Origin: Schaalia georgiae DSM 6843
GTDB taxonomy: Bacteria > Actinomycetota > Actinomycetes > Actinomycetales > Actinomycetaceae
Assembly (NCBI RefSeq): GCF_000429245.1
Contig: NZ_KE386870.1
Coordinates: 26,773 to 90,772 of the forward strand
Direction: 5' to 3'
DNA: 64,000 nucleotides
In this document: piece after piece, positions 53,616 through 61,645 of the stretch
Layout: every line of letters starts with the position of its first letter
Numbering within the stretch: position 1 is the stretch's first letter
The notes under the pieces: model-generated
The model's database searches: none
The model's input: only the letters and a program-made list of their open reading frames with translations
What the model was told of the DNA's origin: nothing
Program-made: the position numbers and the translations under genes

Positions 53616-53863
53616 GGTTACATAGTATATAAAATGGTGGCATGAGTAATAGTTCTGTGGATGTCGGCGCCGATTTTCCGTTGGAAAGCGGTTGGAATCC
53701 GGCAGACCGGGAGCTGATTCGAGCGTCGGTGGCGACCCTTGTGCTCGCAACGAAAAGTCCCCTAAACTGGGACGGTGCCCACCGGCCGGAGGGCTCCCTG
53801 TTCGGCCACTGGCGATCCGGCATGGAGTTCACGCAGGTCAGCTGCTGTTCGACACGCCGAGGG
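53616..53863 (+). other. AT-richer region before the CRISPR array (possible leader)
   Basis: 248 bases between the adnB stop and the first repeat, with TATATAAAAT near its start. An open frame from ATG at 53642 runs 93 codons into the array and is probably not a gene. A leader role is inferred from the decayed repeats lying at the other end. Confidence 0.4.
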
Positions 53864-54122
53864 GTCAGGGGGCACCCAGCACCATCAGGTGCATTGAGGC
53901 TGACAAGAAGACGTATCCCCTAGTACGGAGAATGTCGTGTCAGGGGGCACCCAGCACCATCAGGTGCATTGAGGCCACCACGATGTCCGCGGCCAGCGCG
54001 GCGCCCGCCCTGTCAGGGGGCACCCAGCACCATCAGGTGCATTGAGGCGTGTTGAACGCAGTGGACGCCGCCCCCATCAATCCGCGTCAGGGGGCACCCA
54101 GCACCATCAGGTGCATTGAGGC
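53864..54122. CRISPR. CRISPR array, four identical repeats, no cas genes in window
   Basis: Four identical 36-base repeats start at 53864, 53939, 54012 and 54086 (37 bases if the shared following C is counted). Each begins GTCAGGGGGC, contains the hairpin-forming GCACCATCAGGTGC and ends ATTGAGG. The three spacers between them are 39, 37 and 38 bases and unrelated to each other. After the fourth repeat a 36-base spacer-like stretch ends at GCCAGGGGGC (54158), a decayed repeat start. The repeat does not match a type I can name with certainty. Confidence 0.9.
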
Positions 54123-54246
54123 GCGGTCGTGTTGCCCGGGAGCGTCTTGGGCATGGTGCCAGGGGGCGGAGGTCGACCAGCATCGCGGTGGCGCCTCGTA
54201 CGGGCGCGCCGTCAGCGCTCCTCCGGTCCTCTTCTGCTGTGAGGTG

Positions 54247-54348
54247 CGCACACAAGGGTCCCGAATTAGGCAACGCCGTTCGCACACAAGGGTGGAATCA
54301 AGCCGTTGTGTGCGATGTCGTGTTGCGTAAATCCGTCCCTTGTGTGCG
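54247..54348. repeat. 102-base nested palindromic element, copy A
   Basis: Ends CGCACACAAGGG and CCCTTGTGTGCG are a perfect 12-base inverted repeat. Inside, CGCACACAA (54281) pairs with TTGTGTGCG (54306), and AATTAGGCAAC pairs with GTTGCGTAAAT. Copy B, in opposite orientation, lies at 58509-58610 with exactly the same length. Confidence 0.8.
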
Positions 54349-54364
54349 TAACCGGGAACTGCGT

Positions 54365-54403
54365 GTCAAAGAGGGCGTGCAGCGCCACCAGATGCATTGA
54401 GGC
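54365..54403. repeat. degenerate CRISPR repeat
   Basis: The 3' end TGCATTGAGGC is identical to the array repeats and the part before it (GCAGCGCCACCAGA) is a diverged version of the repeat stem. The 5' third is unlike it. It lies 243 bases beyond the last intact repeat, with palindromic element copy A in between. Confidence 0.6.
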
Positions 54404-54517
54404 GGCGCCATAACCAACGTTATGGCCTTTATATGGCCCCACTGGGAACAGTCAGGGAGTCCCTGGCGCCGCCAGGTGCCTCAGTTGCCGCGAGGCGTTG
54501 CCGGACGGTCCTAGAAA

Positions 54518-54586
54518 GTCCGGCGTTTTTCACAATGAGAACCCTGCGTTTATCACATTTGAAACCCTGCGTTTTTCGCAGTGGGC
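54518..54586. repeat. 23-base tandem repeat, three units
   Basis: Units at 54518, 54541 and 54564 share CCTGCGTTTTTCACA-like cores (ACCCTGCGTTTATCACATTT in the second). The surrounding gap 54404-54838 holds no gene. Confidence 0.55.
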
Positions 54587-54838
54587 CTCTCCCGGCCCGC
54601 GACGGAACCGCAGAACTCCAACGCAGAATCACTGACGACGGGCACGATGGCCTCTACCCGAGACCACCGGGGTCCTACTTGATGGCCCGAAGGCTACTGT
54701 GAGGACGGTAATAGTCGAATGGTGGGGCTCAACTGCGCGCGGTCATCCGCCTCGGCGGAACGGGCAACCGCGTCCACGATGAGCATCTGCCGAGCGCAAG
54801 GACGTGTCCGTGGAGGCGCGGCCGCAGCGGGCACGGGC

Positions 54839-55750
54839 TCAGCGGGTGAGCAGGGCGGACTCGATGTACGCGCGGGCGGTCTTCGCGTACTCCAACGGGG
54901 GAGCGGTCTTCGGGTCCTGCTCGGCCTCGACCAGGATCCACTGGTCGTAGCCGTGGGAGACCAGGAAGTCGTAGGGCTCGGTGAAATCGATAGCTCCGTC
55001 GCCGGGCACGGTGAACATCCCGGCCAGGAAGGAGTCCAGGAAGGAGCGCTTCGCCTGGCGGGACTCGGCCAGCTTGTCGGGGCGCACGTCCTTGAAGTGG
55101 ACGTGCTTGATGCGGTCGATGGCGCCCCGCAGCAGCCCCATGACATCGCCGTCGCCCACGTGGGCGTGGCCCGTGTCGAAAAGCAGGGACACGACGGCGG
55201 GGTCGGTGAGCTCCAGCATCTTCAGGGTCTCGTCCTTGGTCTGCACGACCGTGCCGAGGTGGTGGTGGTAGACCAGCTCCAGGCCGTACTCGTGGGCGAT
55301 GGCGCCCAGGCGGTTGAGGCCCTCGGCCAAGACGTGCCATTGCTCGTCGGTGAGGATGGGCTTGTTGTCGAAGATGCAGATGTCGCGCGCTCCTTGCACG
55401 GAGCCGGTCTGCTCGGACACGACAATGCGCGTGGCGCCCAAGTACTGCAGGTATTCGCAGTTGTCCCTGAACGGGGGGATGACGGCGTCGATGCCGTCGC
55501 GCACGATGAAGCTGGAGAACCACTGGGCGACGATGGCCAGGCCGTGGGCGTCGGCCTTCTCCTTGACCTCCTCCTTGGGCGGGTACCAGCCGGCGACCTC
55601 GGTCCCCGCGTACCCGGTGGCGGCCAGGTCGTCGAACATGACGTCGATGGTGTTCCACTCGCCCACTTCGGGGATGTCGTCGTTGCGCCAAGCGATGGGG
55701 TGCATGCCCCAGGTGATGCCGTGGGGGTCGTGGATGGGGGTCGTGGTCAT
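54839..55750 (-). CDS. iolE: inosose dehydratase / sugar phosphate isomerase-epimerase (IolE-like)
   Basis: 303 residues, xylose-isomerase-like TIM barrel. Dehydrates 2-keto-myo-inositol in inositol catabolism. Seen: WGMHPIAWRNDDIPEVG at the N-terminus, LVYHHHLGTVVQT (metal His), LLFDTGHAHVGDGD (Asp/His), HVHFKDVR, and ILVEAEQDPK (Glu). RBS AGGAGA precedes the ATG at 55750; the longer frame upstream is rejected for lacking one. TGTTCAGACA lies 92 bases upstream of the start, matching a motif before iolC. Confidence 0.88.
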   Translation of the reverse strand: MTTTPIHDPHGITWGMHPIAWRNDDIPEVGEWNTIDVMFDDLAATGYAGTEVAGWYPPKEEVKEKADAHGLAIVAQWFSSFIVRDGIDAVIPPFRDNCEYLQYLGATRIVVSEQTGSVQGARDICIFDNKPILTDEQWHVLAEGLNRLGAIAHEYGLELVYHHHLGTVVQTKDETLKMLELTDPAVVSLLFDTGHAHVGDGDVMGLLRGAIDRIKHVHFKDVRPDKLAESRQAKRSFLDSFLAGMFTVPGDGAIDFTEPYDFLVSHGYDQWILVEAEQDPKTAPPLEYAKTARAYIESALLTR

Positions 55751-55841
55751 TGCAGCTCTCCTATGAGTCGCGGATTCCGGTGCCCCGCGCACCTTCCGCG
55801 GGTGCCCGGCAGTGCTTCTATCCTACCGAGGACAATTGGAT

Positions 55842-55851
55842 TGTTCAGACA
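55842..55851. promoter_or_regulatory. TGTTCAGACA motif upstream of iolE
   Basis: One base different from TGTTCTGACA at 59625-59634 before iolC. A candidate operator half-site for the GntR/UTRA regulator encoded between them. Confidence 0.4.
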
Positions 55852-55986
55852 TTCTGGCGAACTTGTTCGAGGCGGGGGTCGCGGGGTGTGCGCGGGGTGG
55901 TGCTCGTTTTAGGTAGGCGCACGCGGATCCGTTTCCCCGGGCCGGGTGCGGGGCAGTGCCCGCGCGTCGAGGGCCGGGCCCCGGGG

Positions 55987-56973
55987 TCAGAGGGTGACGG
56001 CCCGGCCGGTGCGCGCCGACTCGGTGGCCGCCTCGGCCAGGCGCAGCGCCTCGATGGCGTCCGCGATCGAGGTGGGGGGCGTCCTGCCTTCGGCGACGGC
56101 GTTGATGAAGGCGGAGAGCTCGAGGCGGTAGGCGTCGGCGTAGCGCTGCAGGAAGAAGTCCAAGTAGGGCTCTGCGGCGTCGGTGGCCTCGCCGTTCGAC
56201 AGCCGCACGGTCGTGGCGCGCACGTTGTCGGCGTTGAGGGTCCCCGTGGACCCCTGCGCCTCGAGGCGCTGGTCGTAGCCGGCGGAGCACTTGCGGTTGT
56301 TGATGATCGTCGCCACGACGCCGTCGGTGTTCCTCAGCGTGACCACGGCCGCGTCGAAGTCCCCGGCCTGGGTGATCCCGGGGTCGAAGTTCTGCCCGAA
56401 GGCGTGGACTTCGACGATGTCTCCCAGGAAGAAGCGCGCCATGTCGAAGTCGTGGATCGTCATGTCGCGGAAGATGCCGCCGGAGACCTTCACGTACTCG
56501 ATGGGAGGGGCAGCGGGGTCGCGGCTGATGATGAGCAGGCTCTCCAGGTCGCCGATGCGCCCGTCGGCCACGGCGGCCCGCAGTGCGGCGAACGACGGGT
56601 CGAAGCGCCGGTTGAAGCCGAACATGACGGGCGTGGACACCGCGTCCAGCTCCTCGCGCGCCGCCTCGACATCCTTCATGTCCAGGGCGATCGGCTTCTC
56701 GCACAGGACGGCCTTTCCGGCTTTCGCGGCGGCGAGCAGGTGGGGGATGTGCAGGGGAGTGGGGGACCCGATGACGACGGCGTCGATCGAGCCGTCGGTG
56801 AAAACGGAGTCGATGTCGGTGGTGTGCCGCGCTCCGTGGACGGCGGCGAGTTTCTCGGCTGCGTCGCCGAAGGGGTCGGCGATGAGGGCGAGGGCTGCGC
56901 CGGGGTGGGAGGCGATGGTTCTGGCGTGGACTTGGCCGATGCGGCCGGCGCCGATGACGGCAATATTGAGCAT
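55987..56973 (-). CDS. iolG: inositol 2-dehydrogenase (Gfo/Idh/MocA family)
   Basis: 328 residues. Oxidises myo-inositol to 2-keto-myo-inositol with NAD. N-terminal Rossmann motif AVIGAGRIGQVHA, VIGSPTPLH, the catalytic Lys in CEKPIAL, and FRDMTIHDFDMARFF with the catalytic Asp and His. The start at MLNIAV has GAAGGAA upstream. A 150-base minisatellite lies between it and the transaldolase-family gene that precedes it in transcription. Confidence 0.9.
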   Translation of the reverse strand: MLNIAVIGAGRIGQVHARTIASHPGAALALIADPFGDAAEKLAAVHGARHTTDIDSVFTDGSIDAVVIGSPTPLHIPHLLAAAKAGKAVLCEKPIALDMKDVEAAREELDAVSTPVMFGFNRRFDPSFAALRAAVADGRIGDLESLLIISRDPAAPPIEYVKVSGGIFRDMTIHDFDMARFFLGDIVEVHAFGQNFDPGITQAGDFDAAVVTLRNTDGVVATIINNRKCSAGYDQRLEAQGSTGTLNADNVRATTVRLSNGEATDAAEPYLDFFLQRYADAYRLELSAFINAVAEGRTPPTSIADAIEALRLAEAATESARTGRAVTL

Positions 56974-57009
56974 CGTTGCTTTTCCTTCGTTTCGGGGCCC
57001 GGAAAGGCC

Positions 57010-57163
57010 GGTCGGACGTGTCTGGGGAGGGTGGTTGGGCGCATCCGGGGCGGTTGGTTGGACGTGCCCAGGGCGGCTGGTTGGGCGCATCCGGGCCGGT
57101 CGGACGTGTCTGGGGAGGGCAGTTGGACGCATCCGGGGCGGTTGGCTGGATGCGCCCGGGGCG
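57010..57163. repeat. minisatellite of about seven 20-24-base units
   Basis: Imperfect units with consensus close to GGTTGGACGCATCCGGGGCG. The longest internal identity is GGTCGGACGTGTCTGGGGAG at 57010 and 57098. It lies in the 223-base gap between two genes of the iol operon. Confidence 0.7.
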
Positions 57164-57196
57164 GACGGGGCCGCAGTGCCCCGCCCGGGGGTGGGG

Positions 57197-58273
57197 TCAC
57201 GGCGCGGGCATCATCACGTCGCGGACCAGGGCGTCGAGGTCGGCGTCGGCCTGCAGGAAGCCGCGCAGCGTCTTGGCTGTGGCGCCGAAGGTGTCGAACT
57301 CCAGCGGGGTCATGCCGTCGGGCTCGTAGGCGCGGACGAACTCGGGGATGGACAGCAGGGTCGCCATGATGTCCTCGCGCACGGGGATGTCCATGCGCTG
57401 CTGCATCTTGTAGCCCGAGTCGTTGATGAGCTTGGCCCACTTGAAAGGCGGGGAGACGACGACATCGCCGCCGACGAACTCGGACCAGTGCATGACGTTG
57501 CGGAACGCCGCAGAGAGCATGCGGGCGCGCAGGCCCCGCTTGTTGAACTCCCGGTAGGCGCGCTTGAAGGCGGCGATTCCCGCCCACTCCAGATGGCCCG
57601 GGTCCAGGAAGAGCTTGTCGCGCTTGGCCACGTCCTTGATCCAGTCGTCGAGGCGGCCCACCATGAGGGTGACGACGGGGCCCATCGTGGACACGTCCTT
57701 GCCCTCGGCCTCGCGGCGCTTGAGGCCGCGCTCGATGGCCTCGCCGGTGGTGATGGCCTGGGGGACTGAGAAGGAGACAGTGACGTTGACGGAGACGCCG
57801 CGGTAGGTGGCCTCCTCGATGGCTTCGACGCCGACGGAGGTGGCGGGGATCTTCACGATGATATTGGGGGCCAGGTTGGAGAACTCCTCGGCCTGGTCGG
57901 CCAGGGCCTTGGCGCTGCGGGCCAGGCGGGGGTCCGTCTGCATGGACAGGCGCCCATTGCGCCCGTTCTCGCGTTCGAAAATGGGTTCGAGGAGCTTGGC
58001 GGCCTCCAGGGAGAGCTCGCGGACGGCCTGCCATCCGATCTCGGACTCACTGGCCTCGGGCATCTCCTTGGCGAGCTCGGCGATGCGGGGCAGCCAGACC
58101 TCGCGGCGCTGGTTGATGCAGGTGAAGGCGATGGTGGGGTTGCAGGTGGCGCCCACGCCGCCGAAGGAGATCGACTGCGCCAGCTCATTGGGATCGGAGG
58201 AGTCGTTCCACAGTGCGGTCGGGGTGTTGCGGGCCGCGTCCAGCAGGGGACCGGGGGTGTATTCGATGGGCAT
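57197..58273 (-). CDS. transaldolase family protein in iol cluster
   Basis: 358 residues. Transaldolase features: GATCNPTIAFTC (the TNP block), NIIVKIPATSVG with the Schiff-base Lys, VSVNVTVSFSVPQA, and late VVSPPFKWAKLIND. Usual transaldolases transfer dihydroxyacetone units in the pentose phosphate pathway. Its place at the head of the minus-strand iol transcript, with a strong TTGACA/TAGAGT promoter and an operator-like palindrome, suggests a dedicated role in inositol breakdown. GGAGTG precedes the ATG at 58273. Confidence 0.85.
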   Translation of the reverse strand: MPIEYTPGPLLDAARNTPTALWNDSSDPNELAQSISFGGVGATCNPTIAFTCINQRREVWLPRIAELAKEMPEASESEIGWQAVRELSLEAAKLLEPIFERENGRNGRLSMQTDPRLARSAKALADQAEEFSNLAPNIIVKIPATSVGVEAIEEATYRGVSVNVTVSFSVPQAITTGEAIERGLKRREAEGKDVSTMGPVVTLMVGRLDDWIKDVAKRDKLFLDPGHLEWAGIAAFKRAYREFNKRGLRARMLSAAFRNVMHWSEFVGGDVVVSPPFKWAKLINDSGYKMQQRMDIPVREDIMATLLSIPEFVRAYEPDGMTPLEFDTFGATAKTLRGFLQADADLDALVRDVMMPAP

Positions 58274-58326
58274 TGTGGGAACACTCCTTCGTGTTTGTCC
58301 GTCGACGGGTTCGCGTCGTGGTGCCA

Positions 58327-58372
58327 ACTCTAGAGCACGCTCAACATCCTGTCAATCATTTGTCGTAACAAA
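58327..58372 (-). promoter_or_regulatory. promoter and operator of the transaldolase-family gene
   Basis: On the minus strand TTGACA (58350-58355) and TAGAGT (58327-58332) with a 17-base spacer. Upstream, TTTGTTACGACAAA (58359-58372) is a palindrome. Its TTTGTTACGA recurs between the regulator and iolC at 59551-59560. Confidence 0.65.
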
Positions 58373-58508
58373 GGGTGGGTATGGTGTGCGACGAAGTCGA
58401 CGAGGCGGGCGCCGTCCGCTGCGGGGCTGTCCGGCGGCTCCCGCCTCGGAGTTCTGCCCACCGCCTGTTCGTAGCGATCCACCGGGCTGGGGCCCTTCTA
58501 TTCGAGTG

Positions 58509-58610
58509 CGCACACAAGGGCCCTCATTTACGAAACGCGGGTCGCACACAACGGCTTGATTCTGCCGTTCAGTGCGATCGCATGTTGCGTATTTCCGATC
58601 CTTGTGTGCG
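58509..58610. repeat. 102-base nested palindromic element, copy B (inverted relative to copy A)
   Basis: Ends CGCACACAAGG and CCTTGTGTGCG. The core TCGCACACAACGGCTTGATT matches the complement of copy A at 54247-54348. The gap 58373-58697 around it holds no gene. Confidence 0.8.
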
Positions 58611-58697
58611 GTACCGGGGAAGGCGCGCTCCGTCGGACCCGGCCGCCCGCCCCGGCGGCGCGCTCCGTCGGACCCGGCCGCCCGCCCCGGCGCGCGG

Positions 58698-59471
58698 TCA
58701 GTTCGAGAAGAGCGTTGTCTCGAAGGAGTACCGTGAGGCGCGGTAGATGTGGTTCCCGTGTTCGACGACGCGCCCCGAGGGGTCGTAGGTGGTGCGGCGC
58801 GCGGTGAGCACGGCGGCCCCCCGGCTCTCGTTCAGCAGGCGCGCCTCCTTCGACGAGGCTGTGCGCGCGCCGATGACCTGGTGGGCGGAGGTGAGGACGA
58901 CGTCGCGGCGGCGCATGAGCTCGTAGAGGGAGTCGTTCTCCAGCTCCTGCATGGTGGGAGTGATATCGGCGGGGAGCAGGTTCGTGAGGATGGCGATCGG
59001 CTCGTCGTCGGCGTAGCGGATGCGTTCGATGTGCGCGACGACCTCGCCCTCGCCGACTCCCAGGGCCTTCGCCTCCTCCTGCGTGGCGGCGCGCATCTCG
59101 TAGCGGGTGATCGACGTGCTCACGTGGTGCCCCGCGTCCGTCAGGTCGGACAGCAGTGAGGTGAGCTCCATCGGGCGGTGGACGTGGGGAGGGGAGACCA
59201 GGGTGCCGACCCCCCTCCTGCGCGTGAGCAATCCGCGGTCGACTAGGCGCTGCAGGGCCTGGCGCGCCGTGGGGCGCGAGACCTGCAACCGCGCGGCCAT
59301 CGACAGCTCGTCCTCGAGCCTCGTGCCGGCCGGGAGCGTCCCGTCGTTGATGAGGGTGGCGATGGGTTCGGAAATTTGGAAGTACAAAGGAACGGGCGAG
59401 GAGCGGTCAAGCTTGATCTGGGGGACGTAGGGGGTGGCGCCCTCCTTGCTGCTGCTCGATGCGGTGCTCAT
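58698..59471 (-). CDS. GntR family regulator with UTRA domain, iol regulator
   Basis: 257 residues. A GntR winged helix (VPLYFQISEPIATLINDGTL; RLEDELSMAARLQVSRPTAR; RLVDRGLLTRRRGVGT) is followed by a UTRA ligand domain (VVAHIERIRYADDEPIAILT...LYELMRR...RTTYDPSGRVVEHG). Located between the divergent iol arms, it is the obvious inositol-responsive repressor (IolR-like role). RBS AAGGAC precedes the ATG. Arg-rich recognition helix is intact. Confidence 0.88.
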   Translation of the reverse strand: MSTASSSSKEGATPYVPQIKLDRSSPVPLYFQISEPIATLINDGTLPAGTRLEDELSMAARLQVSRPTARQALQRLVDRGLLTRRRGVGTLVSPPHVHRPMELTSLLSDLTDAGHHVSTSITRYEMRAATQEEAKALGVGEGEVVAHIERIRYADDEPIAILTNLLPADITPTMQELENDSLYELMRRRDVVLTSAHQVIGARTASSKEARLLNESRGAAVLTARRTTYDPSGRVVEHGNHIYRASRYSFETTLFSN

Positions 59472-59542
59472 GACGGGTCCTTATGTTGGTGTGCCTGTGC
59501 CCATTGATCCTGGGGGTGTGTTGGTATTGTTCCGGTCATTCG

Positions 59543-59634
59543 GATTCCAATCGTAACAAACGCGTGGTTACGTGGTATTGGAATCGTCCTCATTGGTTCG
59601 GACAACATGATAGCCTTCTCAAAATGTTCTGACA
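59543..59634. promoter_or_regulatory. operator-like inverted repeats between regulator and iolC
   Basis: GATTCCAAT (59543) and ATTGGAATC (59577) form a perfect inverted repeat enclosing CGTAAC/GTTACG. Further on is TGTTCTGACA (59625-59634), which also appears before iolE. It lies in the 246-base gap between the divergent genes. Confidence 0.55.
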
Positions 59635-59717
59635 AAGGTTGACGCGGGGGGTCCGTATGGTGCATCCTGAAGCCACTGGGCCCAGCGGCCTCCTCGACGA
59701 AGCGGAAGGAACACGAC

Positions 59718-60707
59718 GTGTCAATGGAACGCCATCATGTCGATCTCCTGGCCATGGGGCGCTCCGGAGTCGACGTCTACCCCCTCCAAGTCGGCCGCCA
59801 CCTCGAGGACGTGGAGACCTTCGGGAAGTTCCTCGGAGGATCCCCGACGAACGTCGCGGTCGCGGCCGCCCGCCTCGGGCACAGCGCCGGCGTGGTCACC
59901 GGCGTCGGCGACGACCCCTTCGGGCGCTTCGTCACCCGCGAGATGGAGCGCCTCGGGGTCGACTCCGGCCACGTCGTCACCGTCAAGGACTTCCACACGC
60001 CCGTCACCTTCTGCGAGCTCTTCCCGCCCGACTCCTTCCCCCTGTACTTCTACCGCGAGCCCAGCGCGCCGGACCTGGAGATCGCCCGCCACCAGATCGA
60101 CTGGGGCGCCGTCGGGGCCGCCCGCATCTTCTGGTTCACTGTCACGGGGCTGTCCCGCGACTCCTCCCTGGGCATCCACCTCGAGGCCCTCGATGTGCGC
60201 TCCCGTGTCTGCTCCGCGTGTCCCGACGGCCTGGCCCCGCCCCTGACCGTCGTCGACCTCGACTACCGCTCCAACCTGTGGAAGAGCGCCGACCAGGCCC
60301 GATCGCGCGTCTCCGCCGTCCTGGGGCACGTGGACGTGGCCGTCGGCAACCTCGACGAGTGCGAGATGGCGGTCGGCTGCTCCGACCCGGAGGGGGCGGC
60401 GGACGCGCTGCTCGCCAGGGGCGCCCGCATGGCCGTCGTCAAACAGGGCCCCAAGGGCACGCTGGCGAAGACCGCCGAGCAGAGCGTCTTCGTCGAGGCC
60501 ACCCCCGTGGAGGTCCTCAACGGGCTGGGGGCCGGGGACGCCTTCGGGGGTGCCCTGGTCCACGGCCTCCTGGAGGGGTGGCCCCTCGAGCGCACCATCC
60601 GCGTCGCCTCGGCTGCGGGGGCGCTGGTCGCCTCCCGCCTCGAGTGCTCGACCGCGATGCCCACCACCGACGAGCTCCTCGCCTTCGCCGAGGGGACCCA
60701 CCACTGA
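59718..60707 (+). CDS. iolC: 5-dehydro-2-deoxygluconokinase
   Basis: 329 residues, PfkB sugar kinase family. Phosphorylates 2-deoxy-5-keto-gluconate. Seen: MGRSGVDVYPLQVG, FGKFLGGSPTNVAVAAARLG (PfkB signature 1), DLDYRSNLW, VKQGPKGTL, and NGLGAGDAFGGALVHGLLEG with the catalytic Asp. GTG at 59718 has GGAAGGA seven bases upstream. First gene of the plus-strand arm iolC-iolB-iolD. Confidence 0.92.
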   Translation: MSMERHHVDLLAMGRSGVDVYPLQVGRHLEDVETFGKFLGGSPTNVAVAAARLGHSAGVVTGVGDDPFGRFVTREMERLGVDSGHVVTVKDFHTPVTFCELFPPDSFPLYFYREPSAPDLEIARHQIDWGAVGAARIFWFTVTGLSRDSSLGIHLEALDVRSRVCSACPDGLAPPLTVVDLDYRSNLWKSADQARSRVSAVLGHVDVAVGNLDECEMAVGCSDPEGAADALLARGARMAVVKQGPKGTLAKTAEQSVFVEATPVEVLNGLGAGDAFGGALVHGLLEGWPLERTIRVASAAGALVASRLECSTAMPTTDELLAFAEGTHH

Positions 60708-60735
60708 ACACTCCCGACCACCAGTAGGAGCACCC

Positions 60736-61608
60736 ATGACACTGCCAGACATCTACGTCCCCGCCGGGTCCTCCGCCCACGGGCGCTACACGGTCGACGT
60801 CGACCCCGGGCGCGCGGGCTGGGCCTTCTGCGGCCTGCGGGTCCTCGTCCTGGGCCCGGGGGAGTCGGAGACGGTGGACACCGGCGACTCGGAGCTCCTG
60901 GTCCTGCCGTTGGCCGGGGCCGCCGCGGTCGCCGTCGATGGCGCCGACTACGCCCTCGAGGGGCGCAAGGGCGTCTTCTCCGGCGTCACCGACTACCTGT
61001 ACGTGGGCCGCGGCAAGGAGTTCACCATCACCTCCGTCCAGGGGGGCCGTTTCGCCCTGCCCGCGGCCGTGGCCGCGCGCGACCTCCCCGTCGCCCACTA
61101 CCCCAAGAGCCAGGTGCGCATCGACCTGCGGGGCGCGGGCGACTGCTCGCGCCAGGTCAACAACTACGCCCTCGCCGTCGAAGGGGTCACCACCTCGCAC
61201 CTGCTGGCCTGCGAGGTCATCACCCCCGGCGGCAACTGGTCCAGCTACCCCGCCCACAAGCACGACACCCACAGCGACGACGAGCGCGAGCTCGAGGAGA
61301 TCTACTACTTCGAGATCGCCGACGGCCCCGAGGGGTCCAGGGGCTTCGGCCTCCACCGCACCTACGGGACTGCCGAGCGCCCTATCGACCTGTGCTGCGA
61401 GGTCCACGACGGCGATGTCGCGCTGGTGCCCCACGGCTACCACGGCCCCTGCGTGGCGGCGCCCGGCTACGACATGTACTACCTCAATGTCATGGCCGGA
61501 CCGAGCGAGGACCTGGTCTGGCTGGCGCCCGACGACCCCGCCCATCACTGGATCCGCGCCACTTGGGAGGGCCAGCAGGTCGACCCCAGGCTCCCGATGA
61601 ACAAGTGA
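60736..61608 (+). CDS. iolB: 5-deoxy-glucuronate isomerase
   Basis: 290 residues, double cupin fold. Converts 5-deoxy-glucuronate to 2-deoxy-5-keto-gluconate. The metal site is PAHKHDTHSDDERELEEIYY, with later His in DVALVPHGYHGPC. RBS TAGGAG precedes the ATG. 28 bases after iolC and 37 bases before iolD, so one operon. Confidence 0.93.
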   Translation: MTLPDIYVPAGSSAHGRYTVDVDPGRAGWAFCGLRVLVLGPGESETVDTGDSELLVLPLAGAAAVAVDGADYALEGRKGVFSGVTDYLYVGRGKEFTITSVQGGRFALPAAVAARDLPVAHYPKSQVRIDLRGAGDCSRQVNNYALAVEGVTTSHLLACEVITPGGNWSSYPAHKHDTHSDDERELEEIYYFEIADGPEGSRGFGLHRTYGTAERPIDLCCEVHDGDVALVPHGYHGPCVAAPGYDMYYLNVMAGPSEDLVWLAPDDPAHHWIRATWEGQQVDPRLPMNK

Positions 61609-61645
61609 GCGCCCCGAACCCGACCCCGCAGAAAGGACCCGACGA

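Noticed and set aside
53642..53923. 93-codon open frame running into the CRISPR array
   Set aside because: It ends inside the first spacer, has no recognisable domain and no clear ribosome site; more likely leader DNA.
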